Origin: Limnomonas spitsbergensis
Taxonomy: Eukaryota; Chlorophyta; Chlorophyceae; Chlamydomonadales
Reading direction: 5' to 3'
Length of the DNA stretch: 64,000 bases
Assembly (NCBI GenBank): GCA_037349105.1
Contig: JAYJMM010000061.1
Span: forward strand, 496,001-560,000
Position 1 is the stretch's first letter. Every line of letters starts with the position of its first letter. The position numbers and the translations under genes were made by a program. The notes beneath the pieces were generated by a model that did not search any database, was not told the origin of the DNA, and worked only from the letters and a program-made list of their open reading frames with translations. Shown piece by piece: positions 1 through 12,636 of the stretch.

Positions 1-3000
1 GGAGGTGGCATATGCGAAACACCTTGCAGCATTTGGGAGCTGAATAGCTGGCCACCCCCAACAACAACGGGCGCCGGAGTCGGCAGCGTTGCCCGGGCAG
101 CTGCCGGAGCAGTCTGATGCGGCACACCCCCTGGAGGCGCTGCTCCGAATGTTGCTGCTGCTGCGGCGGCAGGAGCTGGAATGGGGCTGGCCACCGGGGT
201 GCCCAGGATGCCCTGGCTGCATTGCATGATGTCAGCATCGGGGTCGATACCCGGCACAGCATCCACCTTACACCTGATGCGCAGGGGCGAGCAGGAAGAT
301 GCAGGTCACCTTTGGTTCAGAGGAGCCCAGGCAGGCCCAGGCCACACTTTGATTCAGAGGGGCAAGCTGACAGATCCAGGTCACACTTTGGTTCAGAGGG
401 GCGACGAACAGGCAGATCTAGATTACACTTGCTTAAGAGGAGCGCAGACATATCAAGGTCACACTTTGGTTCAGAGGGCCAAGCAGATATATGTATATGT
501 CGCACACTGATTCAGAAGAGCAAGTTGATAGATCCAGGTCACACTGTGGTTGATCGGGGCGAGCAGACATATCCGGGTCGCATCCGTGTTCAGAGCAGCG
601 ACCAGGCAATTCCAGGTCACACTTTGCTTCAAAGTGGCGACCAGGCAGGCCCAGGTCACACTTTGGTTCAGAGGGGCAGACGGGCAGACAGGCAGATCCA
701 GGCCACGCTTTTATTCAGAGGGGTGGGTAGACAGGCCGAGGTCACACATCCTGTCCTGGCAGCAGGCACGAGTCAAACAACCTCAGCATAGCGAAGGGTT
801 CAGGGTTTAGGCTTAACGGTCTAGGCCTGTATCCAGCAGCAAAACACTTCAATTGTGAAACAGTTGCCGGCCGAAGGGAGGCACGCAGGGCAGCCGTCAG
901 TATAGCATTGATCAGAGAGGTCCAGTGCAACAGTCTAAGGGTGTGATTAATCCAATGCTCCTCCCAGATCCGGGCCGCATGAGAGAGATCAGCAGGCTTG
1001 CGCCACGCCCAGCCCAGCTGCTTGCTTACCTTTCGACAGCATCCTTGTACAAGCGGGCTGCTTGCTTACCTTTCGACAGCATCCTTGTATAAGCGGGCTG
1101 CTTGCTAACCTTTCAACAGCATCCTTGTAAAGGCGGGCTGCCAGACTGCTTGCTTACCTTTCGACAGCATCCTTGTACAAGCAGGCTGTTTGCTAACCTT
1201 TCGACAGCATCCTTGTACAAGCAGGCTGCTTGCTAACCTTTCGACAGCATCCTTGTACAAGCGGGCTGCTTGCTAACCTTTCGACAGCATCCTTGTACAA
1301 GCGGGCTGCTTGCTTACCTTTCGACAGCATCCTTGTACAAGCAGACTGCTTGCTAACCTTTCGACAGCATCCTTGTAAAGGCGGGCTGCCAGACTGCTTG
1401 CTTACCTTTCGACAGCATCCTTGTACAAGCAGGCTGTTTGCTTACCTTTCGACAGCATCCTTGTACAAGCAGACTGCTTGCTAACCTTTCGACAGCATCC
1501 TTGTACAAGCAGGCTGTTTGCTAACCTTTCGACAGCATCCTTGTAAAGGAGGGCTGCCAGACTGCTTGCTAACCTTTCGACAGCATCCTTGTACAAGCAG
1601 GCTGTTTGCTAACCTTTCGACAGCATCCTTGTACAAGCAGGCTGCTTGCTAACCTTTCGACAGCATCCTTGTACAAGCGGGCTGCTTGCTAAACTTTCGA
1701 CAGCATCCTTGTACAAGCAGGCTGTTTGCTAACCTTTCGACAGCATCCTTGTAAAGGCGGGCAGCCAGACTGCTTGCTTACCTTTCGACAGCATCCTTGT
1801 ACAAGCAGACTGCTTGCTTACCTTTCGACAGCATCCTTGTACAAGCAGGCTGCTTGCTAACCTTTCGACAGCATCCTTGTAAAGGCGGGCTGCCAGACTG
1901 CTTGCTTACCTTTCGACAGCATCCTTGTACAAGCAGACTGCTTGCTAACCTTTCGACAGCATCCTTGTACAAGCAGACTGCTTGCTAAACTTTCGACAGC
2001 ATCCTTGTACAAGCGGGCTGCTTGCTTACCTTTCGACAGCATCCTTGTTAAGGCGGGCAGCCAGACTGCTTGCTTACCTTTCGACAGCATCCTTGTACAA
2101 GCAGACTGCTTGCTTACCTTTCGACAGCATCCTTGTACAAGCAGACTGCTTGCTAACCTTTCGACAGCATCCTTGTACAAGCGGGCTGCTTGCTTACCTT
2201 TCGACAGCATCCTTGTTAAGGCGGGCAGCCAGACTGCTTGCTTACCTTTCGACAGCATCCTTGTACAAGCAGACTGCTTGCTTACCTTTCGACAGCATCC
2301 TTGTACAAGCAGACTGCTTGCTAACCTTTCGACAGCATCCTTGTACAAGCGGGCTGCTTGCTTACCTTTCGACAGCATCCTTGTACAAGCAGGCTGTTTG
2401 CTAACCTTTCGACAGCATCCTTGTAAAGGCGGGCAGCCAGACTGCTTGCTTACCTTTCGACAGCATCCTTGTACAAGCAGACTGCTTGCTTACCTTTCGA
2501 CAGCATCCTTGTACAAGCAGGCTGCTTGCTAACCTTTCGACAGCATCCTTGTAAAGGCGGGCTGCCAGACTGCTTGCTTACCTTTCGACAGCATCCTTGT
2601 ACAAGCAGACTGCTTGCTAACCTTTCGACAGCATCCTTGTACAAGCAGACTGCTTGCTAAACTTTCGACAGCATCCTTGTACAAGCGGGCTGCTTGCTTA
2701 CCTTTCGACAGCATCCTTGTTAAGGCGGGCAGCCAGACTGCTTGCTTACCTTTCGACAGCATCCTTGTACAAGCAGACTGCTTGCTTACCTTTCGACAGC
2801 ATCCTTGTACAAGCAGACTGCTTGCTAACCTTTCGACAGCATCCTTGTACAAGCAGGCTGCTTGCTAACCTTTCGACAGCATCCTTGTACAAGCGGGCTG
2901 CTTGCTAACCTTTCGACAGCATCCTTGTAAAGGCGGGCTGCCAGACTGCTTGCTTACCTTTCGACAGCATCCTTGTACAAGCAGACTGCTTGCTTACCTT

Positions 3001-6000
3001 TCGACAGCATCCTTGTACAGGCGGGCTGCCAGGCCGGTGCCCTCTGGCGTCAGCCGCACCCTCTTCGGGTTGCTCCAGACCTGTGCATGGCAGGCAGGCA
3101 GGCAGGCGGTTGGGCATGCCACCAGGAATGTCCCATCCAGCATATTGATGACCAGGAAATATACTACCTAGGCACCAGGTCATGCTACTCCCCTCTGCCA
3201 GTCCCTGCCTCATGCTCCCCACCTGATGCCCAATACTCCTGGTCTTTGCCCTCCTCCCACCTGATGCCCAATACTCCTGGTCTTTGCCCTCCTCCCACCT
3301 GATGCCCAATACTCCTGGTCTTTGCTCTCCTCCCACCTGATGTCCAATACTCCTGGTATTTGCTCTCCTCCCACCTGATGTCCAATACTCCTGGTCTTTG
3401 CCCTCCTCCCACCTGATGCCCAATGCTCCTGGTCTTTGCTCTCCTCCCACCTGATGTCCAATACTCCTGGTATTTGCTCTCCTCCCACCTGATGTCCAAT
3501 ACTCCTGGTCTTTGCCCTCCTCCCACCTGATGCCCAATACTCCTGGTCTTTGCCCTCCTCCCACCTGATGCCCAGTACTCCTGGTCTTTGCCCTCCTCCC
3601 ACCTGATGCCCAATACTCCTGGTCTTTGCTCTCCTCCCACCTGATGTCCAATACTCCTGGTCTTTACCCTCCTCCCACCTGATGCCCAGTACTCCTGGTC
3701 TTTGCCCTCCTCCCACCTGATGCCCAATACTCCTGGTCTTTGCCCTCCTCCCACCTGATGCCCAATACTCCTGGTCTTTGCTCTCCTCCCACCTGATGCC
3801 CAATACTCCTGGTCTTTGCCCTCCTCCCACCTGATGCCCAATACTCCTGGTCTTTGCTCTCCTCCCACCTGATGCCCAATACTCCTGGTCTTTGCTCTCC
3901 TCCCACCTGATGCCCAATACTCCTGGTTTTTGCTCTCCTCCCACCTGATGCCCAATACTCCTGGTCTTTGCCCATCTCCCACCCGATGCCCAATGCCCGA
4001 TGCTTCCTACTGATGCCCTCTCCCCCCCCTCATACATGAATCAGTGGCGCCCAATACTCCCTGCCTTCGCCCTCCTCCCACCCAATGCCTAATGCTCCCC
4101 ACCTCTGCCTGTGCCTGCCCGTGAGCATACTTGCATCGGCGACACCTTATGCCTCCCATCGACGCCATCTCCCCACCTAATGCCGAATGTCTCTGCCTAC
4201 GCCCTGATCCCCCTCTTTCCGCGTTCTTGCATCAGGGGCGCCTAATGCTCTCCGCCTCCTCCCTCCTCCAACCTGATACCTTATGCTCCCCGCCTCTGCC
4301 CTCCTCCCACAAGATGCCTAATGCTGCCCGCCTCCGCCTGTCCTTCCGCATGCTTGCATCAGTGGCGCCTAATCCTTTCCACCTAAGGCCTGATTTCCGC
4401 TGCCTACACCTTCTGCCCCGCTTTCACACACCTGCACCAGTGGCGGCGTGCGATTGACCAGGTACTTTGTGACCGAGGACCAGCCGTCATACCACTTCAT
4501 GCCCGGAGCACTGGTCGGATGGAAGCACAGCAACGGGCGTCAGACAAGGAGCAGGGAGCGATATGGATGAAGAGCGTCAAATGAAAAGCAGGGAGTGGGG
4601 AGTGACAGGAAACAAAGGGAGGGTGGACCGGGCCAGCGGAGCAGGGTGCAGCGATCAATTGGCATTGGACATGTCAAGGGGCAAAAGGCAACAAATGGAA
4701 AGCAGGGAGCAACTGGGATGACAGGGGGTGGACTGGGACCGCGGAACATGGGCATTGGACATGCTTATCAGGGCGCAAAAGGGCGTTGAACATAAGAGCT
4801 CACAACTTGAGATCAGGACCATCTAAAAGTCATTGCTAGTGTAATGCCTGGCCGTGACCTCCTCCCGAAGGACTTGGCTATGCAGTCACTCGCAGCAATT
4901 TACTCGGGTCACGCTCATCCCCTGATCCATACCCGCAGTTGAACGCCATCCCTGCCCCCATTCAATCTGATAAGTGTACCCCGGCCAGGAAGCTAGCATG
5001 TGGTGTGGATCAAACTTCCTTAAGGAGCAGCCCTTCACCCTCACTTACCTATTGGTGCTGTCCCCCTGCCCAATCATTGTTAATACAAGGAGCTGCCAGC
5101 CAACCTCACTTGCATCCGCCCCTTTTTGCCAGTTGGTGCTGGCACCCTCCCCAACAAGGGATAGCCTTCCACCTACGCTTACCCTCCGGCATGCCTTGCC
5201 TACTAATGCTGTCTTCCTCTACCCCGTCAATCTTGCCTACTAATGCTGACCACCTGCACCCTGTCAATCTTGCCTGTTGGTGCTGGCCCCCCTCTTAAAC
5301 ATGGTTTTGTTGCTGAGTCCGCTGCTCTCTGCCTTGGTCAGGAGGCTACTCTTGGTCTCGTGTTCGATGCCTTCCTTCATGCTCTGCTTGCGGAAAACAG
5401 GTGTGGGGGATGGAGCAGAGGGATGGGACGGAAAGGAGGGGGGTTACGGGGCAGGGATGGGACGATCATGGGGAGGGGCTTGGGGCAGAGATACGACGAG
5501 AATGGGGAGGGGCATGATGCGGGTGAGGATGCAAGGAATGGGGAGGGGCATGAGGTGGGGATGCAACAGAATGGGGAGGGGCATGGGGCAGAGATACGAC
5601 GAGAATGGGGAGGGGCATGGGGTGAGGATGCGACGGGAATGGGGAGGGGCATGATGCGGGGATGCGACGAGAATGGGGAGGGGCATGGGGTGAGGATGCG
5701 ACGAGAATGGGGAGGGGCATGGGGCAGAGATACGACGAGAATGGGGAGGGGCATGGGGTGAGGATGCGACGAGAATGGGGAGGGGCATGGGGTGAGGATG
5801 CGACGAGAATGGGGAGGGGCATGGGGTGGGGATGCAACAGAATGGGGAGGGGCATGGGGCAGAGATATGACGAGAATGGGGAGGGGCATGAGGTGGGGAT
5901 GCAACAGAATGGGGAGGGGCATGGGGCAGAGATACGACGAGAATGGGGAGGGGCATGGGGTGAAGATGCGACAAGAATGGGGAGGGGCATGGGGTGGGGA

Positions 6001-9000
6001 TGCAACAGAATGGGGAGGGGCATGGGACAGAGATATGACGAGAATGGGGAGGGGCATGAGGTGGGGATGCAACAGAATGGGGAGGGGCATGGGGCAGAGA
6101 TATGACGAGAAAGGGGAGGGGCATGGGGTGAGGATGCGACGAGAATGGGGAGGGGCACGATGCGGGGATGTGACGAGAAGGGGGAGGGGCATGATGCGGG
6201 GATGCAACAGAATAGGGAGGGGCATGGGGCAGAGATATGACGATAATGGGGAGGAGCTTGGGGTGAGGATGCGACGAGAATGGGGAGGGGCATGATGCGG
6301 GGATGCGACGAGAATGGGGAGGGGCATGGGGCAGAGATATGACGAGAATGGGGAGGGGCATGGGGTGAGGATGCGACGGGAATGGGGAGGGGCATGATGC
6401 GGGGATGCGACGAGAATGGGGAGGGGCATGGGGTGAGGATGCGACGAGAATGGGGAGGGGCATGGGGCAGAGATACGACGAGAATGGGGAGGGGCATGGG
6501 GTGAGGATGCGACGAGAATGGGGAGGGGCATGATGCGGGGATGCGACGAGAATGGGGAGGGGTATGGGGTGAGGATGCGACAAGAATGGGGAGGGGCATG
6601 GGGTGGAGATGCGACGGGAATGGGGAGGGGCATGGGGCAGAGATATGACGAGAATGGGGAGGGGCATGAGGTGGGGATGCAACAGAATGGGGAGGGGCAT
6701 GGGGCAGAGATACGACGAGAAAGGGGAGGGGCATGGGGTGAAGATGCGACAAGAATGGGGAGGGGCATGGGGTGGGGATGCAACAGAATGGGGAGGGGCA
6801 TGGGGCAGTGATATGACGAGAATGGGGAGGGGCATGAGGTGGGGATGCAACAGAATGGGGAGGGGCATGGGGCAGAGATATGACGAGAATGGGGAGGGGC
6901 ATGGGGTGAGGATGCGACGAGAATGGGGAGGGGCACGATGCGGGGATGCGACGAGAAGGGGGAGGGGCATGATGCGGGGATGCAACAGAATAGGGAGGGG
7001 CATGGGGCAGAGATATGACGAGAATGGGGAAGGGCATGGGGTGAGGATGCGACGAGAATGGGGAGGGGCATGATGCGGGGATGCGACGAGAATGGGGAGG
7101 GGCATGGGGCAGAGATATGACGAGAATGGGGAGGGGCATGATGCGGGATTGCAACGAGAATGAAGAGGGGTATGAGATGAGAATGAGATTGGGAAGGGTG
7201 CGTGGTAGGGATGGGGCAGGGATCAGGGCTGGGGTTGGGATGGTGTGAAGGGCATAATGGGCAACAGTGGCAACATTAAGGCGGAAGGGGTGGTGCTTCA
7301 GCTAGGGAGCAAAAACTTGCTCTTAAAGTATGTCGGATAACACTATAGGCTGAGTGGGGTAAAGGCAGGGAAGGGTGAGGGCTTCTGGTCAGCACATCAT
7401 CCAGACAGCCTAGGTCACTGGCTGAGCTGGCGACGTCAATGGGGCAGAAGGATGGCTGCTTCCCTCCGGCCCAACATCATCTTGACATCAACCCCCCACG
7501 GAAGGCATCGATTTATCAGGAGGGCATTCATTATGCAATCATTCACGCCTGGTGTCACCGATCCACACCTAGTGCCTCACATCCACACCTCCTGTCACAC
7601 ATCCACGCCTGGTGCCACTGATCCACACCTGGTGCCTCACATCCACACCTGGTGCTGCACATCCACATCTGGTGCCTCATAATTTGAAACAAGCACATCC
7701 CCTTATGATGTACCGTATTGAATTCTCACAATACGCTTGGTGCGCTTAAGGAGGGATCAGGCGTATGCATCCTCTGTTTGGTCTTCGTCGCGCGTCAAAC
7801 CCTTGTCACTCGCCCGACCTTTGCCGTTCAGTGAACATTACTCCCTCATTATTTGATCATGTACGTCTAAAAGCTGTACAATTTGCTCGCTTCCAGTCTA
7901 TAGAGCTTTTGCCGTACCTCTTCCTCTGCACTTTAAGGTAGCTGACAACCCACCTTTCAGGTCATCAGACTCAGGGCCGTTGTTCTTGATAAATGATCAT
8001 GGTATAAAAAGCCATCGCACAAGAAAACCCCGCCTATTCCTGAGACCCCTCTCACCATGTATAGCACCACCAGGAACGCCTGCATCCGCGCATGATGAGC
8101 CAGAGGCAATGTAAATATATGCAGAGAGAAGGGGGGCATGGGCATACTCTCGGTATGGAGATTGGGGAATGGCACGATGCACACAGACACACAAGGGGGG
8201 GGGAGGGGCAGAGCGTCGGTATGGAGATTGGAAGATGGCACGATGCACACGCATACAAACGAGAGAGGGGGGGGGGCAGCATCGGAACGGTGATTGATGA
8301 TTGGGTTGGGAGGGGATGTGGTTGGTGTGGCAAGCACACATAGAACAAATCATGGAGGAGTGCAGGGCTTTGTGCTTTAGGGTTACCAGTAAAGGCTAGT
8401 TTGATTTCAACCCCCAAATCAGAATAAAACATGCATGAGCCAGGCGGGAGAACAGCAGCAGTTCTGCTGCTGGTTGCAGGGCTCAGCAGCAACGTCCCCA
8501 TCATCATGGGGCCGAGGCTTGCATGGCTCAATCCGGGCTCCTGTATAACAGGATTCTTCATCTGTCACGGCATGTCCTATGCCCTGGCCTTTCTCCTGCC
8601 ACTGAGCCTTTTGGCATCCAGAGGCAGGGAGGTGCCTCAGCAAATGGCCCAGCCGAAGAAAAACGAGAACTGTTCAAAAACCTGGACACAAAATCCCTGG
8701 GCGGCTCAAGTTCACTCGAGCGAAATAGCCTTGGGTTTACCATTGCAAGTTGATCCCCATGACTCACATAGTTGGAGGTACCAACCGCTGGCACGTACTC
8801 TTTGGGGCCCTTGGGGGCCTTGGGCGCTTTCTTGCCCTTCTTGGGCTTCCCGCCACATTCCTCCTCGTCGTCTCCCCCCTGGTGACAACGGTTAGGATTT
8901 AGGGTTAAAGGGTTTAGGATAACAATGTTGGGAAAGGAGGGGTGGAAGATATTTAAAATGAGGAATGTGTCAGCACAGGGCAAGGCATGGCACGCGCCTT

Positions 9001-12000
9001 GCGAGCACATCACATGCCATAGAGAGCCCGTGACGCAGCCTGCTTTATTTCTTGGGAGAAGCGCAAGCTTGCCCTCAGCAAAGACTGCCTACCCCACGCT
9101 CCCCAACTTTGTTGGCCCCAGCTTGGAGTGCTTCCTAAAAGCTACCCCACACTCCCCAACATTTTCATATAGGCTATATTTTAAGCTGGGGGCTTACTGA
9201 TAAAAAGTGGTTACACTCGCTTAATTAACATCCACGGAAATTAGCTTTGGTACAGCCTCAGACTCGGCCGGCTGCTCCCTCACCTCACCCCCGCCACCAC
9301 CTTGCTCAACAGCAGGAGGCGCCGCGTCTGCCCCTCCTCCTCCACTGGAATCCAGCCTCCTCTTGCCCTTGCCAGCTGCCTCTGCTGGCTTGGGAGAGAT
9401 ACCGCTGTCAAAACCATTGGCTCCGGCTCCATTTCCAGACCCCCCTGCGAAGCCAGCCTCTTCCGCCGCAACAGCGTCCGCCGCTGCCTTCTTTTGGTCC
9501 CTCTTTTCTTTTAGATCCCGACTCTTCTGCAAACCAGCAACAGCAGCAGGGGCGTGGATGAGTCTCACTTCATTGGTTTTTTAAAATAGGTGTAGGGCTT
9601 TGGGTTTAGGCGTTTGGGTGGGAAATTTCAAGCTAGCTAATTCAAGCTAATTGTGTCTTGTGTCTGCTGCAGAAAAATTCAAATATGAAAGAGAGGGAGT
9701 GTGACGAGGTCCATTACAGGAAAAGGAAAGAAAGAGTGACGGCAATATTCCCGTACACCACCTAGGTGCTCCTGGCTCCTGCATTACCTAGACGCGCGGC
9801 CAACTACTTTTCCCACTCCATAATACTTCCTCCTCGTTCCCCTCTTCCTGGATGCCATATACATGACCCACCTCCGCCTTCCTGATGCTCAGACGCTCTT
9901 CCACAGCCTCCTTCTCCTCATCTGTTGGTAGCGGGGGTTTGCTCTTGGCCCAAAGGTGTTTCTTTACCTTCTGCTCACATGAAAGGGCAGAATATCCTTT
10001 TCAGAAACTGAACCTGAAGAGAGGGCGCTCCTAGATGACAAATAAATTAAGCCCATGATTGTCGTAACAGTGAGCTGGAACCCTAAAGCCTTCATCGTAA
10101 CTACACGCAAAACCCCATTCCTTTGTCAGCAGCCCCCTCTGCAATCACAGCACCCCTCAGCAATCAAAGCACACCTCCGCAATCACAGCACCCCCAGCAA
10201 TCACAGCACCCCTCAGCAATCACAGCACCCCTCAGCAATCGCAGCACCCCTCAGCAATCATAACACCCCCTCACAATCACAGCACCCCCCAGCAATCACA
10301 GCACCCCCCAGCAATCACAGCATCCCTCAGCAATCACAGCATCCCCCAGCAATCACAGCACCCCTACGCAATCACAGCACCCCTCAGCAATCACAGCACC
10401 CCTCAGCAATCACAGCATCCCTCTGCAATCACAGCACCCCACAGCAATCACAGGACACCTCTGCAATCACAGGACACCTACGCAATCAAAGCACCCTTAC
10501 GCAATCACAGCACCCTTATGCAATCACAGCACCCCTCCGCAATCACAGCACCCCCCCGCAATCACAGCACCCCTCCGCAATGACAGCACCCCCCCGCAAT
10601 CACAGCACCCCTCTGCAATCACATCACACATCCGCAATCACAGCAACCCTCCACAATGACAGCATCCTCCGCAATGACAGCACCCTCTGCTATCACAACA
10701 CCGTCCGCAATCACATCACCCTCTGCAATCACAGCAACCCTCCGCAATCAGAGCACCCGTCTGCAATAACAGCACCCCTCCACAATCACACCACCCTCAG
10801 AAATCATAGCACCCACAGCAATCACAGCACCCACATCAGTCACAGCACCCTCAGCAATCACAGCACCCCCCGCAATTACAGCACCCCCAGCAATCACAGC
10901 ACCCACATCAGTCACAGCACCCTCAGCAATCACAGCACCCTCAGCAATCACAGCACCCCCCAGCAATCACAGCACCCTCAGCAATCACAGCACCCCTCCA
11001 CAATCACAGCACCCCTCAGCAATCACAGCACCCTTCAGCAATCACAGCACCCACAGCAATCACAGCACTTTCTGCAATCACAGCACCCACAGCAATCACA
11101 GCACCCCTCCGCAATCACAGCACCCCTCCGCAATCACAGCAACTTCCGCAATCACAGCACCCCTTTGCCATCAAAGCACCCCTCCACAATCACAGCACCC
11201 CTCCACAATCACAGCAACCCTCCGCAATCACAGCACCCCTCCGCAATCACAGCACCCCTCCGCAATCACAGCACCCCTCCGCAATCACAGCACCCCTCTG
11301 CAATCACAGCACCCCTCAGCAATCACAGCACCCCCCCGCAATTACAGCACCCCCCCGCAATTACAGCACCCCTCCGCAATCACAGCACCCCTCAGCAATC
11401 ACGGCAACCCTCCAGCAATCATAGCTCCCCTCCGCAATCACAGCACCCCTCCGCAATCACAGCAGCCCCCCCACTATTACAGCACCCGTCCGCAATCACA
11501 GCACCCCTCCGCAATCACAGCACCCCTCAGCAATCACGGCACCCCTCAGCAATCACGGCACCCTCCAGCAATCATAGCACCCCTCCGCTATCACAGCACC
11601 CCTACGCAATCACAGCTCCCCTTCGCAATCACAGCACCCCTCCGCAATCACCCACCTCCACGATCTTTGGCCCGATGTTATCCACCTGTTCCAGCGTTTC
11701 TGCGTCGTAGCAGCGTGTTGGCCACTGCAATCACATGTACAGCGGATGGTCATGCCCAACACACACGCACATACAAGGGATCTAGGTCTGAGATTCTGAG
11801 CACTGCAAATTTAAAAGGCCTCGAAGTATGTACTATCTTACAACAACACAATTGACCTTGGCTCTGGTCTGAGCTAGGTGGGCTTCCCTGATCCTCTCTC
11901 ATCCCATTTCGTGGTCTCGTTGAGTGTCCTCATTTAAGGTTCAGGATCCAAAAGTGCCAGTCCTGTGTCCTGAGTTCCAGCCTGCCTCACCTCCCTGAGG

Positions 12001-12636
12001 CTTTGACCGGCCTTCCTGTAGACCAGGGCGAACTTCTGAGATACATCCCGGTTGGCTTCTTGCTGCTGCAGGATCTTGTAAGCCTCCCTGGTGAAACACG
12101 ATCAGGAGGCGCATGAGTTTGAGGGGGTCGAGTTTTCTCGATTGTGTCGCCGATGGTGAATTGATGAACACAGAGGAGCGGGCATATCTGTGGAAGGCTG
12201 GTATTATAAAGTAATGCATTGGTGGGTGGGCCTTGAGTGCATGGCAGGCCAGCTCAAGTTAAAATTTCCCATAGGCAAGGCAGGGCCCGACAGCAAGGAC
12301 GTGCTGACTGAGGCCAGCCTTATCGCCATGCATGGCTGAAACGGGCAGGCCTTTGGGCATTCATTGTGCGCTAAAAGCTCAACATGATAAATGCAAGGCA
12401 GACAGACAAGCAGGGTACTAGCAAGAGATCTGCCAGGGACAGGGTCTGGATCTTGTCGTCAATTTGTTCAAATGGGTGGTACCCGACATGCATCCAGCAC
12501 CCAACTGGAAAAAGTACAAAAGGATTAGGTTGCCCGAGTTGCTGATGTCCTCGTGGTCAAGCCCGATGGTGCTGCTGCCCTCCGCGAGCGTGATAGCGCG
12601 CTCCGCGGCTGCATCCCACTCAAGGTCCGCAGACAT
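1..12636 (-). CDS. MUS81: MUS81 structure-specific endonuclease, 5' part (gene runs off left edge)
   Basis: MUS81 pairs with EME1 in the nucleus and cuts branched DNA such as 3' flaps, forks and nicked Holliday junctions. Proposed exons, high to low: 12518-12636 (tentative), 11991-12087, 11652-11724, 9872-9972, 9284-9526, 8768-8878, 8056-8079, 5301-5383, 4432-4510, 2998-3080 and 1-273. Exons 2-3 read as the N-terminal helix-hairpin-helix: FALVYRKAGQSLRE, then ETLEQVDNIGPKIVE. Exons 4-5 are a charged, Gly-rich linker. Exons 6-10 give the MUS81 winged helix: EYVPAVGTSNY, AFLVVLYM, ESSGLSNKTIAPGMKWYDGW, then SNPKRVRLTPEG. The last exon is an Ala/Pro linker. Phases agree from exon 4 onward; the exon 3 donor and exon 1 are uncertain. 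The catalytic ERCC4 domain is not in the window. Family naming rests on recalled resemblance, without a search. Confidence 0.85.
296..760. repeat. Degenerate tandem repeat, MUS81 intron
   Basis: Imperfect repeats of about 37-50 bp are built around ggtcacactttggttcagag and lie in the MUS81 intron between exons 2998-3080 and 1-273. Short ORFs across it on both strands follow the repeat and are not genes. Confidence 0.8.
1018..3020. repeat. 40-bp minisatellite (about 48 copies), MUS81 intron
   Basis: The monomer is about 40 bp, with some 46-bp variants containing a ccagactg insert. On the minus strand each monomer contains TGTACAAGGATGCTGTCGAA followed by AGGTAAGC or the variant AGGTTAGC. The copy at 2998-3010 is the true 3' end of the MUS81 exon LYKDAVER with its donor, so the array starts at the splice junction and extends through the intron. 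ORFs reading KDAVERLASS or TFRQHPCTS are artefacts of the repeat. Confidence 0.95.
3205..3990. repeat. 38-bp minisatellite (about 20 copies), MUS81 intron
   Basis: The monomer contains cacctgatgcccaatactcc and tggtctttgccctcct, with few substitutions between copies. It lies in the MUS81 intron between exons 4432-4510 and 2998-3080. Open frames on the minus strand (WEEGKDQEYWASG) reflect the absence of stops in the monomer. Confidence 0.95.
4000..4431. repeat. Diverged C-rich repeat tail, MUS81 intron
   Basis: The sequence is C/T-rich, with scattered variants of 'gatgcctaatgctcc' that look like older, decayed relatives of the neighbouring 38-bp monomer. No exon was seen here. Confidence 0.5.
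5480..7165. repeat. 33-36-bp minisatellite (about 50 copies), MUS81 intron
   Basis: The core is gaatggggaggggcatgggg followed by tgaggatgcgacga, cagagatacgacga or atgcggggatgcgacga. Monomers are mostly 33-34 bp, so reading frames rotate from copy to copy. Because the monomers lack stops, all three minus frames stay open for more than 550 codons. It lies between the 24-nt microexon and exon 5301-5383 of MUS81. Confidence 0.95.
7555..7675. repeat. Short tandem repeat, MUS81 intron
   Basis: About six imperfect copies of a 20-bp unit like 'ccacacctggtgcctcacat' lie in the large MUS81 intron. Nothing else coding was seen between 7200 and 8050. Confidence 0.8.
8056..8079 (-). other. MUS81: 24-nt microexon of MUS81
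   Basis: The 24 nt encode AFLVVLYM. They are flanked by a gcggatgcag acceptor and a gtgagagg donor. The residues fill exactly the gap expected between the YVPAVGTSNY exon and the K/E-rich helix exon in MUS81 winged helices, and both joins are phase 0. No ORF caller would see it. Confidence 0.85.
10130..11651. repeat. 18-19-bp minisatellite (about 80 copies), MUS81 intron
   Basis: The monomer is cacccctccgcaatcacag with c/t/a variants. It begins directly at the donor of MUS81 exon 11652-11724: on the minus strand the junction GTGGAGGTGGGTGATTGC is followed at once by GGAGGGGTGCTGTGATTGC repeats. A 551-codon plus-strand ORF (NHSTPQQSQHPS) across it is not a gene. Confidence 0.95.

Noticed and set aside
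1018..3020. Possible CRISPR-like array of regularly spaced repeats
   Set aside because: Repeats are contiguous with no unique spacers, the genome is eukaryotic, and the units trace to an exon edge.
3185..4037. Minus-strand ORFs of 248-275 codons (WEEGKDQEYWASG repeats)
   Set aside because: Repeat translation within a MUS81 intron; the frame is open only because the monomer lacks stops.
5377..7154. Three overlapping minus-strand ORFs of about 550-565 codons (Pro/Ser/His-rich) and several plus-strand ORFs
   Set aside because: They exist in all three frames because the 33-36-bp repeat contains no stop codons; they lie in a MUS81 intron.
8419..8643. Minus ORF with EPGLSHASLGP-like reading in an overlapping frame, first taken for the MUS81 GLS-x-x-x-AP segment
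   Set aside because: The exon at 5301-5383 plus 4432-4510 gives a far better and phase-consistent GLSNKTIAPGMKWYDGW.
10055..11710. 551-codon plus-strand ORF rich in N-H-S-T-P-Q
   Set aside because: It is translation of the 18-19-bp minisatellite, antisense to and inside a MUS81 intron.
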